Below are positions 9,237 to 16,352 of a DNA stretch of 64,000 bases, in pieces (position 1 is the first letter of the stretch; each line of letters begins with the position of its first letter). The position numbers and the translations under genes were made by a program. This DNA comes from Chitinophaga sp. (GTDB taxonomy: Bacteria > Bacteroidota > Bacteroidia > Chitinophagales > Chitinophagaceae): the NCBI RefSeq assembly GCF_017745275.1, contig NZ_JAGHZS010000007.1, positions 254,751-318,750 of the forward strand, in the 5' to 3' direction. The notes under the pieces were generated by a model, which was given only the letters and a program-made list of their open reading frames with translations, did not search any database and was not told the DNA's origin.

Positions 9237-10574
9237 ATGCCTCAACATTTAGTGACTCATTTCTCCAATTATATTTCCCGGCAGCAATTGTTTGATCCGG
9301 CCCAGAAAGTCCTGCTGGCGGTTAGCGGCGGCCTCGACTCGGTAGTAATGGCCTGGCTTTTTAAACAAGCCGGCTACTCTGCAGGTATCGCGCATTGCAA
9401 TTTTCAACTGCGTGGGGCAGAATCCCAACGGGACGAAGCATTTGTACAACAACTGGCTGCCAACCTGGAACTGCCATTGCACTCCATACAATTTGATACG
9501 CAAGCCTATGTCACAGAAAATCGCGTTACTATACAGGTAGCAGCGAGGGAACTTCGTTACCAATGGCTGGAACAAATACGCGCAGAACACGGCTACGCCT
9601 TTGTTGCCACGGCACATCATATGCAGGATAGCGTGGAAACGGCCCTGATGAATTTTACGAAAGGTACCGGTATCGCCGGTTTGCATGGCATATTGCCAAA
9701 GCAGGAACACCTGATCCGCCCTTTATTATTTACCGAAAAAGAAACGCTGGAAGCCTACGCTGCCATGCACAATATTGCCTATGTGGAAGACAGCTCAAAT
9801 ATAACGGATAAGTATACACGTAATTTTTATCGCCACCAGATTATTCCTCGTTTACAGGAAGCATTTCCGGCTGCTGTAAAGAATATGGCTGCCACCATTG
9901 AACGGATGAAAGAAGCGGAAATCCTTTACCAGGAAGCCATGGGCAAGCATCGTAAGCGCCTGCTTTTTAAGGAGAATGATACCTGGAAAGTGCCGGTACT
10001 GAAACTGCAAAAAAGTATTCCCCTGCAAACTATTGCCTGGGAATTGTTTCGTGAATTTGGTTGCTCTTCCGCGCAAACGCAACAGGTATTACTGTTGCTG
10101 GAAAGTGAGTCCGGCCGCTACGTGGAAACCGCTACCCATCGTGTTATCCGCAACCGGCAGTGGTTACTGATTACGCCGCTGACCACTGTTACCGCACCAT
10201 TGGTGGTGATTGAGCCGGAGCAGTCAACCATTCATTTTGGTGGCGGACAATTACACCTGCGCCAACAGGAGAGAGGTACCGCAGGTATTCCTGCTGCTAC
10301 AGAAACGGCCTGGCTGGATGCAGCAGCCATCAGCTTTCCGTTGATTTTGCGCAAATGGAAACAAGGCGATTATTTTTATCCGCTGGGAATGCCCAAAAAG
10401 AAAAAGGTAAGTCGTTTCCTGATAGATCAGAAGCTGTCATTGCCACAAAAAGAAAATGTATGGGTACTGGAATCTAACAAACGGATTGTGTGGATAGTAG
10501 GGATGAGGATAGATGACCGGGTGAAAATAACCTCTAAAACAAAGGCGGTATTGAGCATAGATTTTACTAAATAA
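9237..10574 (+). CDS. tilS: tRNA(Ile)-lysidine synthetase
   Basis: 445 residues. An ATP-pyrophosphatase P-loop (SGGLDS, residues 30-35) is followed by IAHCNFQLRG and ATAHHMQDSVETALMNFTKGTG, typical of TilS, and then SNITDKYTRNFYRH in the lysidine-synthase core. A linker domain and the C-terminal TilS domain (ILRKWKQGDYFYPLGM) complete the full-length form. The enzyme converts C34 of tRNA-Ile(CAU) to lysidine so that AUA is read as Ile; it is essential in most bacteria. The start follows the TPR gene closely. Confidence 0.95.
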   Translation: MPQHLVTHFSNYISRQQLFDPAQKVLLAVSGGLDSVVMAWLFKQAGYSAGIAHCNFQLRGAESQRDEAFVQQLAANLELPLHSIQFDTQAYVTENRVTIQVAARELRYQWLEQIRAEHGYAFVATAHHMQDSVETALMNFTKGTGIAGLHGILPKQEHLIRPLLFTEKETLEAYAAMHNIAYVEDSSNITDKYTRNFYRHQIIPRLQEAFPAAVKNMAATIERMKEAEILYQEAMGKHRKRLLFKENDTWKVPVLKLQKSIPLQTIAWELFREFGCSSAQTQQVLLLLESESGRYVETATHRVIRNRQWLLITPLTTVTAPLVVIEPEQSTIHFGGGQLHLRQQERGTAGIPAATETAWLDAAAISFPLILRKWKQGDYFYPLGMPKKKKVSRFLIDQKLSLPQKENVWVLESNKRIVWIVGMRIDDRVKITSKTKAVLSIDFTK

Positions 10575-10577
10575 ACA

Positions 10578-10614
10578 GATGGATTTAGTTACATCTTCTG
10601 TAACTAAATCCATC
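10578..10614. terminator. bidirectional hairpin between tilS and the rhomboid gene
   Basis: Perfect 16-bp stem (10578-10593 with 10599-10614) and a 5-base loop in the 47-bp gap between two convergent genes. There is no T-tract on either strand, so it is a hairpin that may protect or end both transcripts rather than a canonical intrinsic terminator. Confidence 0.6.
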
Positions 10615-10621
10615 CGCCTGC

Positions 10622-11236
10622 TTATTGCCGGTGTAAAAGTGTTTGTATAAAATACGTTCCCAGCTCAGGATGGAAGATCAGCGGGAACACAAAGCCGTAG
10701 ACAGCCCCCCAAAAGTGCGCGGAGTGATTGACGTTGCTGCCACCTTTCCTCGACATATACGCAGATCCCGCCAGGAATAATACCCCGTAAACAACTGCCG
10801 GCAATGGGATGGCGGCAAATACATAAATTTTCTGCCACGGTGCAATCAGTATAGAAGTAAATACCACACCGGAAATAGCGCCGGAAGCCCCCAGTGATGC
10901 ATAATACTGATTGTTGCGGTTTTTTATGTAAGAAGGAATATCTGCCACAATAATGCCCAGTATATAGTAAGCTACATACATCAGTTTGTTTTGAAACAAT
11001 TGCTCGAAAACACCTTCAATGAATTCACCAAAGAACCATAGGGTCAGCATATTGAAGATCAGATGCGGGGTATCGGCATGTACAAAACCAGAAGTGATGA
11101 AGCGGTAGTACTGGTGATAGTGTGTTACCATATAGGGGCGCATCATCAACTTTTCCAACTGGTCGTTATTCTGGAACGCCATAAAAGAAATGAGGGCGGT
11201 AATGATGATAATAATTAAGCTGATAGTGATTGTCAT
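10622..11236 (-). CDS. rhomboid family intramembrane serine protease
   Basis: 204 residues with about six hydrophobic segments. The catalytic dyad is visible: Ser118 in GASGAISG and His174 in AHFWGAVYGF; HLIFNMLTLWFFG (residues 58-70) carries the His/Asn of the oxyanion region. Rhomboids cleave transmembrane substrates inside the bilayer. No additional soluble domain is present. The gene lies 30 bases downstream of rlmH on the same strand and could be co-transcribed with it. Confidence 0.92.
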   Translation of the reverse strand: MTITISLIIIIITALISFMAFQNNDQLEKLMMRPYMVTHYHQYYRFITSGFVHADTPHLIFNMLTLWFFGEFIEGVFEQLFQNKLMYVAYYILGIIVADIPSYIKNRNNQYYASLGASGAISGVVFTSILIAPWQKIYVFAAIPLPAVVYGVLFLAGSAYMSRKGGSNVNHSAHFWGAVYGFVFPLIFHPELGTYFIQTLLHRQ

Positions 11237-11266
11237 ATAAACGGGTTATTGGTATGCTGAAGATAA

Positions 11267-11740
11267 CTATTGGTGATGATATTTCTCCCTGTTTAACACA
11301 GTATAGGCGCGGTATAGCTGTTCTGTGAAGATCAGCCGTACCAACTGATGCGGGAAGGTGAGGGGGGATAGAGACATTTGCAATTGTGCCCTTTGCAATA
11401 CGGTACTGTCAATACCAAATGCGCCGCCTATCAGTATGATCAGCTGCCTGGTGCCTGCATTATTGCGCTGTTGCAGGAAATCGGCAAATTGTACAGTGGT
11501 CATCATCTTTCCTTTTTCATCCAGCGCCAGCAAAAAGTCAGTGGGTTGCAACATATCCAGGATGATTTTTGCTTCCTGTTTTTTCAGCTCAGGCACTGAT
11601 AAACTGGCTGCCTGCTTTACAGTAGGGATCAGCTTTACTTCAAAATCTACGTAATGCTGCAATCGTTTTTGAAATACAGCAATGCCGTCCCTGATATAGG
11701 GATCATGTTCTTTTCCGATGCTCCAGAGTTGAATTTTCAC
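11267..11740 (-). CDS. rlmH: 23S rRNA (pseudouridine1915-N3)-methyltransferase
   Basis: 157 residues, the full SPOUT-family RlmH length. Diagnostic parts are DFLLALDEKGK, the SAM-binding knot LIILIGGAFGID, LSLSPLTFPHQLVRLIFTEQLYRAY (here MSLSPLTFPHQ) and the C-terminal YHH. It methylates pseudouridine 1915 in helix 69 of 23S rRNA. It is followed at 30 bases by the rhomboid gene. Confidence 0.96.
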   Translation of the reverse strand: MKIQLWSIGKEHDPYIRDGIAVFQKRLQHYVDFEVKLIPTVKQAASLSVPELKKQEAKIILDMLQPTDFLLALDEKGKMMTTVQFADFLQQRNNAGTRQLIILIGGAFGIDSTVLQRAQLQMSLSPLTFPHQLVRLIFTEQLYRAYTVLNREKYHHQ

Positions 11741-11785
11741 GTCTTAAAAATTAATGAATCCCTGTAAAAGTAAGATTCCTATTAA

Positions 11786-11920
11786 TAAAAAAAGCCTCCA
11801 TCCCTGATGGAGGCCCTGGTGACCCGGATTGGACCCTTTTCAAACCAATTCCTGGCTGACTTAAGGTTGACTACCGAACTAAATACATGACAATCTGAAT
11901 TCTATAATTAACCAATTGTC
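11786..11920 (-). ncRNA. candidate small RNA with intrinsic terminator
   Basis: In the 249-bp gap between rlmH and the metallophosphoesterase gene the reverse strand shows a possible promoter (TTTG at 11956-11953, 18-base spacer, TATCTGTG at 11934-11927, one mismatch to TAnnTTTG), then three hairpins: GACAAT/ATTGTC, GG(A)ATTGG/CCAATCC and finally a 9-bp stem GCCTCCATC/GATGGAGGC (11794-11814) followed by seven Ts. The last is a good intrinsic terminator; it could instead end the metallophosphoesterase mRNA. No open reading frame of note. The RNA itself is a prediction. Confidence 0.35.
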
Positions 11921-11989
11921 TACCTGCACAGATACGTTGTTAAACAGTGCAGCAAATTGGTTCGGAGATACATTTTTTAAATCATCGAT

Positions 11990-12742
11990 TTACCGGACAG
12001 ACAGGTGTCTGATAAGGAAAGCACGACCCGGATGCCCGAGCTGATTCAACTGATCAATAACGTGTTGGTGATCAAATGAGACTTCATGATGGCTTATACT
12101 GTAGCCTTCCTTTGCAGCTTCTAAAATAGCATAGCAAGCATTACGATTAGGGGTGAGAGACAGACTAACCGCACCGGGATTTACCAGGTGAATCCCATTC
12201 CATCTCCTCTCCATTGGCAAATGCGTATGTCCCATACATACAAGATTGGCATCACAGCTACCGAAGAATTTCTGTATGTCGCTGTCCTTCATTTCTGGTG
12301 CGATACCCGGACCATCATCACGCCCGGGAGACGCATGTACACCAAGAAACCGGGAACCATCCGGCAGAGAAATGCTTAGTTCAACAGGCAAATCCTTCAA
12401 CCATTGCAGCCACCCGCTGGCAGTCACCATACCCTGTGTCCACGCAAATGTATTTGCTACTTCAACAAGCGGTGGCAGGAGCCTGGAATCTTCACGAGCC
12501 TCTTCCAAAGTTGGAGAAGGCCTGTCTCCACTCACTACATAACGATCGGTGTTGCCCCGGATCACTTGCAGCCCGGGAAGGCGCATAAGTTGTTCCAGCA
12601 CGCCGTTAGGGTCAGGACCAAGTGCTACCAGATCGCCTAAAATCCAATAGCCATCTATGTGACCTTTGCGCTTAATATCAGCCAGCACGGCTTCCAAAGC
12701 AAGTGCATTTCCATGAATGTCAGCTAACAAAACTATTCTCAT
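11990..12742 (-). CDS. metallophosphoesterase (YfcE/MJ0936-type)
   Basis: 250 residues with the calcineurin-like dinuclear metal motifs in order: D-x-H (LLADIHGN, residues 6-13), GD (YWILGDLVALGPDP), GNTD (VIRGNTDRYV), and GHTH (VCMGHTHLPM); LVNPGAVSLS follows as usual for this group. It would hydrolyse small phosphodiesters or phosphomonoesters; the substrate is not evident. It stands alone with a terminator-like hairpin downstream at 11786. Confidence 0.88.
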   Translation of the reverse strand: MRIVLLADIHGNALALEAVLADIKRKGHIDGYWILGDLVALGPDPNGVLEQLMRLPGLQVIRGNTDRYVVSGDRPSPTLEEAREDSRLLPPLVEVANTFAWTQGMVTASGWLQWLKDLPVELSISLPDGSRFLGVHASPGRDDGPGIAPEMKDSDIQKFFGSCDANLVCMGHTHLPMERRWNGIHLVNPGAVSLSLTPNRNACYAILEAAKEGYSISHHEVSFDHQHVIDQLNQLGHPGRAFLIRHLSVR

Positions 12743-12814
12743 TTCATAAAAATAATGATTCTCTTTAATTTATTCCTTTGCGAACCTGGATGCAAAAAAC
12801 AGAGGAGATCCAAC

Positions 12815-12849
12815 AAAAAAGCCGGCCAGACGATAGTCTGGCCGGCTTT
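12815..12849 (-). terminator. intrinsic terminator of tRNA-Arg
   Basis: On the reverse strand, directly after the tRNA, an 11-bp GC-rich stem (12846-12836 with 12831-12821) plus flanking A/T pairs and a 4-base loop is followed by six Ts. Confidence 0.85.
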
Positions 12850-12850
12850 G

Positions 12851-12924
12851 TGACCCTGTCAGGATTCAAACCTGAAACCTTCTGATCCGTAGTCAGATGC
12901 TCTATTCAATTGAGCTACAGAGCC
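12851..12924 (-). tRNA. tRNA-Arg(ACG), copy 1
   Basis: 74 nt cloverleaf: acceptor GGCTCTG/CAGGGTC with discriminator A, D-arm GCTC/GAGC, anticodon stem TCTGA/TCAGA with loop CTACGGA (anticodon ACG, read as ICG), T-arm TCAGG/CCTGA with loop TTTGAAT. CCA is not encoded. D-loop position 19 is A and T-loop position 56 is T, replacing the standard G19-C56 pair. It differs from the three + strand copies in the anticodon stem and T-stem. Confidence 0.95.
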
Positions 12925-12940
12925 ATTATAAGTTGAATCG

Positions 12941-12971
12941 TAAAGGTATTTATTTTTTCCAAAATGCCAAA
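12941..12971 (-). promoter_or_regulatory. promoter of tRNA-Arg copy 1
   Basis: Reverse strand TTTG (12971-12968), 19-base spacer, TACCTTTA (12948-12941). This is the consensus Bacteroidota spacing with one mismatch in the -7 element, ending 16 bases before the tRNA 5' end. Confidence 0.75.
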
Positions 12972-13009
12972 CAGTTATTAAAAAAAACGGACCATCTTCT
13001 CTCTTTAGG

Positions 13010-13960
13010 TTACCCCGCAAATTCATCCAGCATGTCCATAGAAGGCACGAAAAACAAGCTTCCTGTAGTTGCAGTGCTAAAGTCAAGAATACGGTCATAG
13101 TTGCCTGCAGGATCGCCCACAAACATATTGCGAAGCATCTTTTCAACCGTTGTAAAAGTGCTGGCATAGCAGATAAAGTAAGTGCCCATTTCGTTGGTTG
13201 TTACACTACCAAACGGCATATTATCCCGCACTACTTTGAAATCATCTCCAATATTTGCCAGTGCAATATGTGCGTTCTTAGGTTTTATCTCATCGCTCAT
13301 TTCAATATCCAGTTCCTTTGAGCGCCCGATTACTTTCTCCTGTTCAGCTACCGGCAGTGATTTCCACGCATCGAGATTGTGAAGATACTTTTGCACAAAC
13401 AGGTAGCTGCCGCCTTTATAGACAGGATCTTGTTCATCAATCACGGCAAAATAATCACGGTCTGTTCCATGCGGATTTTCTGTACCATCTACGAAACCCA
13501 GGATCGAGCGGCTGTCCCAATAGCGAAAGCCCTGCACTTCCACCACACAATCTGCTATCGTTTTCATAAAATCGGTAATTACGGAAGCCATATCATAGGC
13601 AAAGCTTTGCACGTCGGAGCGAATGTGAAAATGGAGGTCGCCTTTCGTGGCAATGGCCGTATGTTTGGCGCCTGTAATCGTCTCAAAGTTTTTAAGTTCG
13701 GCCGGTAGGGGTGTTGGTAAACCCAGCTGCAGCCATGCATTGTAGCCAATGCCCATTACACAGCTGGCTTTTGAGTTGGGAAAACGATCGAGTGCGGAAT
13801 TATTCAGGTTGATCACCAGCGCGCATACCCTCTGGAACACAGGTTTGATCTGCGCCGCGGTAAGGCTGTCTTTAAAATTCCATACCAGGAAATAGGTATT
13901 GTTGTTTGGATAATCCGTTACATTTTGTGGATTGTTCCTGCTGATGGTACCAGTGGTCAT
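13010..13960 (-). CDS. DyP-type heme peroxidase
   Basis: 316 residues of the dye-decolorizing peroxidase superfamily. The distal GxxDG motif is GFVDG (residues 155-159, catalytic Asp158) followed by TENPHG; the proximal heme ligand is likely His231 in KNAHIALANI; Arg245 in VVRDNMPFGS is the distal arginine; GTYFICYASTFTTVEKMLRNMF is the conserved C-terminal helix region. No Tat or other signal peptide, so it is cytosolic or packaged in an encapsulin compartment (none seen here). It is monocistronic, upstream of tRNA copy 1 on the same strand. Confidence 0.93.
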   Translation of the reverse strand: MTTGTISRNNPQNVTDYPNNNTYFLVWNFKDSLTAAQIKPVFQRVCALVINLNNSALDRFPNSKASCVMGIGYNAWLQLGLPTPLPAELKNFETITGAKHTAIATKGDLHFHIRSDVQSFAYDMASVITDFMKTIADCVVEVQGFRYWDSRSILGFVDGTENPHGTDRDYFAVIDEQDPVYKGGSYLFVQKYLHNLDAWKSLPVAEQEKVIGRSKELDIEMSDEIKPKNAHIALANIGDDFKVVRDNMPFGSVTTNEMGTYFICYASTFTTVEKMLRNMFVGDPAGNYDRILDFSTATTGSLFFVPSMDMLDEFAG

Positions 13961-14296
13961 GCGAAATAATTAGGTATAAAAAAGAAAAAATTGTCCGGCG
14001 GATATTGTGCTTACTGCCGCCTTAAAGGTAATCAGGAATCAACATATCAATCAGAAACTATCCATAGAAGTATTGAATTATATAAATAGTTTATGTATTG
14101 TTGTGTTGGTCTGTAGCAGATTAGCTGATGTTGCAGGCGGCTTTTTTAGGGAGGTATATAAAATCATGACTATTTTTTCAGGAAGATAAATATTTCTTTT
14201 TAGTTTTTTTAAATCCGTTAAATAGCCTTGTATCGCTGGTTTCCGGTTTTTTGATTAGACGTATATACGTGGACGATAGTTTGATGTGAAAATTTT
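13961..14296. other. intergenic region upstream of DyP and tRNA-Arg copy 2
   Basis: 336 bases, AT-rich toward the right. Short open frames here have no coding character. No repeat or structured element was recognised; the DyP promoter must lie in the left part. Confidence 0.5.
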
Positions 14297-14328
14297 TTTG
14301 GCTGGAATAAAAAGTTGTTACATATTTG
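14297..14328 (+). promoter_or_regulatory. promoter of tRNA-Arg copy 2
   Basis: TTTG (14297-14300), 20-base spacer, CATATTTG (14321-14328), a one-mismatch -7 element. The leader up to the tRNA (CTCCCAAACAGGGAAAC) resembles those of copies 3 and 4. Confidence 0.65.
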
Positions 14329-14347
14329 CACTCCCAAACAGGGAAAC

Positions 14348-14421
14348 GGCTCCGTAGCTCAACTGAATAGAGCATTTGACTACGAATCAAAAGGTTTCTG
14401 GTTTGAATCCAGACGGAGTCA
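14348..14421 (+). tRNA. tRNA-Arg(ACG), copy 2
   Basis: 74 nt cloverleaf: acceptor GGCTCCG/CGGAGTC with discriminator A, anticodon stem TTTGA/TCAAA with loop CTACGAA (anticodon ACG), T-arm TCTGG/CCAGA with loop TTTGAAT, no encoded CCA. A19 and T56 are present as in the other copies, together with A15 and T48. It differs from copies 3 and 4 only in the acceptor stem. Confidence 0.95.
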
Positions 14422-14422
14422 C

Positions 14423-14459
14423 AAAAGCCTCCAGGTATTACCTGGAGGCTTTTTATTTT
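14423..14459 (+). terminator. intrinsic terminator of tRNA-Arg copy 2
   Basis: Stem of 13 bp (14423-14435 with 14441-14453) built on GCCTCCAGG/CCTGGAGGC, 5-base loop, followed by TTTTTATTTT, starting two bases after the tRNA. Confidence 0.9.
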
Positions 14460-14592
14460 GCAGACATCCTTTCTTTCTCTCCTTTCTTTTTTTATATTTA
14501 TCTTCTTGCAAAGGCTCCGCCTGTATTATAACCCATTCACCGGAACCGCTGTCACGCGCTGGCGGAAGCGGAAATAAAAAAAATAAACGAAC

Positions 14593-15705
14593 ATGCCGAT
14601 AGCAGTAAAGCAGCGATTACTATCCCTTGATTTCTTTCGCGGTGTAACAGTCGCCGCCATGATACTCGTGAATAACCCAGGCAGTTGGAGCTATGTATAC
14701 GCGCCACTGGAGCATTCCAAATGGAATGGCTGTACACCCACCGACCTGATCTTTCCCTTCTTTCTGTTCATTGTAGGTGTATCTGTTTCCTATGCATTAG
14801 GCAGCCGGAAGGAGGATCCCATGCAGCACAAAGCGCTTATCTGGCAGGCATTGCGGAGAGGGGCAACTATTATAGCCCTGGGCTGGTTGCTGAACCTTTT
14901 TCCCAGGTTCGACTTTGCGCACCTTCGGTTTCCGGGTGTATTGCCACGAATAGGGGTGGTGTTTAGCATCTGTGCAATACTGTTCATTAAAACAAGCCGG
15001 CGTACACAGATCTGGGTAGGGACTGCGCTATTACTGGGCTACTGGATTATTATGACGTGTATTCCTGTACCGGGGATCGGGGCTGCCAACCTGGAGCCGG
15101 AAACGAACCTGGGAGCGTGGCTGGATCGCCTGGTATTTACTCCCGCTCATTTGTGGAAGGGGTCTAAAACCTGGGATCCGGAGGGCATACTCAGTACGAT
15201 TCCGGCTATCGGTACAAGTATATTTGGGATGCTGACAGGTAGTTGGCTGCAGCGTAAAGACCGGGAGCCGGGCGTGAAGGTATCCTGGATGTTTGTCTAT
15301 GGCTTCATAGCAGTGTTGCTGGCGCTGATCTGGGATTCGTTTTTTCCCATTAATAAATCGCTGTGGACAAGCTCTTTTGTATTATATACCGGTGGCCTTG
15401 CTACCATGTCGCTGGCTTCCTGTTATTGGCTGATTGATGTGCAGCAGCGTCAACGCTATCTGACGCCCTTTGTGGCGTTTGGCCGCAATGCCATTACAGC
15501 TTTTGTACTATCCGGCCTGGTACCGAAGCTTTTGGGTTATATACCGGTGAAAGATACCAATCTCCATGAATGGTTTTATCAAACGGTTTTTGTGAGCTGG
15601 TTATCGCCTTACCATGCCTCGCTGGGAGCTGCAATATTGTTGGTATTGGTGATCCTGGTGCCGGTGGGGTGGATGTACCGCAAAAATATTATCATTAAAA
15701 TATAG
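14593..15705 (+). CDS. NagX/HGSNAT-like membrane acyltransferase (DUF5009)
   Basis: 370 residues with about ten hydrophobic segments. The N-terminal RLLSLDFFRGVTVAAMILVNNPGSW and CTPTDLIFPFFLFIVGVSVSYAL are the signature of the heparan-alpha-glucosaminide N-acetyltransferase-like family (COG4299, NagX). Members move acetyl groups across the membrane to amino sugars; in Bacteroidota and Xanthomonadota they often accompany GlcNAc/chitin utilisation, but no such genes are adjacent here. The gene lies between tRNA copies 2 and 3, so read-in from elsewhere is unlikely. Confidence 0.85.
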   Translation: MPIAVKQRLLSLDFFRGVTVAAMILVNNPGSWSYVYAPLEHSKWNGCTPTDLIFPFFLFIVGVSVSYALGSRKEDPMQHKALIWQALRRGATIIALGWLLNLFPRFDFAHLRFPGVLPRIGVVFSICAILFIKTSRRTQIWVGTALLLGYWIIMTCIPVPGIGAANLEPETNLGAWLDRLVFTPAHLWKGSKTWDPEGILSTIPAIGTSIFGMLTGSWLQRKDREPGVKVSWMFVYGFIAVLLALIWDSFFPINKSLWTSSFVLYTGGLATMSLASCYWLIDVQQRQRYLTPFVAFGRNAITAFVLSGLVPKLLGYIPVKDTNLHEWFYQTVFVSWLSPYHASLGAAILLVLVILVPVGWMYRKNIIIKI

Positions 15706-15858
15706 GTGGTTTTAATGGTCAGAATGGATACTAACGTAATTGCATATACGAATTAATCACAGATCCCAGGCGTTAGCTGAAATGAAGTATCCAATAGCCT
15801 TTTGTCTAATTACGTATACCCGTTGCCGATAGTGAAACGAAAAATAGTTTAAATTTTT

Positions 15859-15889
15859 TTTGTTTAATTTAAAACAAATCCTACATTTG
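15859..15889 (+). promoter_or_regulatory. promoter of tRNA-Arg copy 3
   Basis: TTTG (15859-15862), 19-base spacer, TACATTTG (15882-15889): an exact match to the Bacteroidota consensus. A short leader hairpin (TCCCAAACGGGGA) precedes the tRNA. Confidence 0.9.
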
Positions 15890-15908
15890 CAATCCCAAAC
15901 GGGGAAAT

Positions 15909-15982
15909 GGCTTCATAGCTCAACTGAATAGAGCATTTGACTACGAATCAAAAGGTTTCTGGTTTGAATCCAGATGAGGTCA
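15909..15982 (+). tRNA. tRNA-Arg(ACG), copy 3
   Basis: 74 nt, acceptor GGCTTCA/TGAGGTC with discriminator A, anticodon ACG in loop CTACGAA, T-loop TTTGAAT, no encoded CCA. The mature sequence is identical to copy 4. Confidence 0.95.
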
Positions 15983-15988
15983 CAAAAA

Positions 15989-16027
15989 AGATAGAAAATG
16001 CTGCATTAATTGCAGCATTTTCTATCT
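15989..16027. terminator. hairpin downstream of tRNA-Arg copy 3
   Basis: Perfect 17-bp stem (15989-16005 with 16011-16027), 5-base loop. On the + strand it is followed by As, not Ts; the six-base A-run sits on its left. As an intrinsic terminator it is therefore better for reverse-strand transcripts, although it may still end the tRNA transcript. Confidence 0.55.
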
Positions 16028-16077
16028 AAAAAAATAATCTGAAGAAAAGCTATCAGGTATAAAAACTTGAAAAATAA

Positions 16078-16108
16078 TTTGTTAGAATAAAAAAATATTC
16101 TACATTTG
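16078..16108 (+). promoter_or_regulatory. promoter of tRNA-Arg copy 4
   Basis: TTTG (16078-16081), 19-base spacer, TACATTTG (16101-16108), again an exact consensus match, with the same type of leader (TCCCGAAAGGGGA). Confidence 0.9.
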
Positions 16109-16127
16109 CAATCCCGAAAGGGGAAAC

Positions 16128-16201
16128 GGCTTCATAGCTCAACTGAATAGAGCATTTGACTACGAATCAAAAGGTTTCTGGTTTGAATCCAGATGAGGTC
16201 A
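16128..16201 (+). tRNA. tRNA-Arg(ACG), copy 4
   Basis: Identical to copy 3 over all 74 nt, including the A19/T56 combination; no encoded CCA. Confidence 0.95.
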
Positions 16202-16202
16202 C

Positions 16203-16242
16203 AAAAGGACGAACAAGGTTATACCGGGTTCGTCCTTTTTTT
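16203..16242 (+). terminator. intrinsic terminator of tRNA-Arg copy 4
   Basis: Stem AAAGGACGAAC/GTTCGTCCTTT around a loop of about 13 bases, followed by a T-run and starting two bases after the tRNA. Confidence 0.85.
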
Positions 16243-16352
16243 ATGCCCGAAAGTATCCTGGCGCTGCCTGCAGAGTAGCAGGCTCCCGGCGTTTAACATC
16301 TTCCGTTGATATTCTTAAAATAATATATTTTTATATCTTAATATTTTAGGGT

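Noticed and set aside
11815..11880. tRNA-like 3' end (TCCGGGTCACCA on the reverse strand) before a terminator
   Set aside because: No complementary 5' acceptor strand, no proper D-arm or anticodon arm; not a tRNA gene.
14007..14189. 60-codon + strand frame upstream of tRNA copy 2
   Set aside because: AT-rich, no family, no start signal, and it ends at random in the intergenic region.
14178..14602. Frames running through tRNA-Arg copy 2 on both strands
   Set aside because: They cross a clear tRNA gene, its promoter and terminator.
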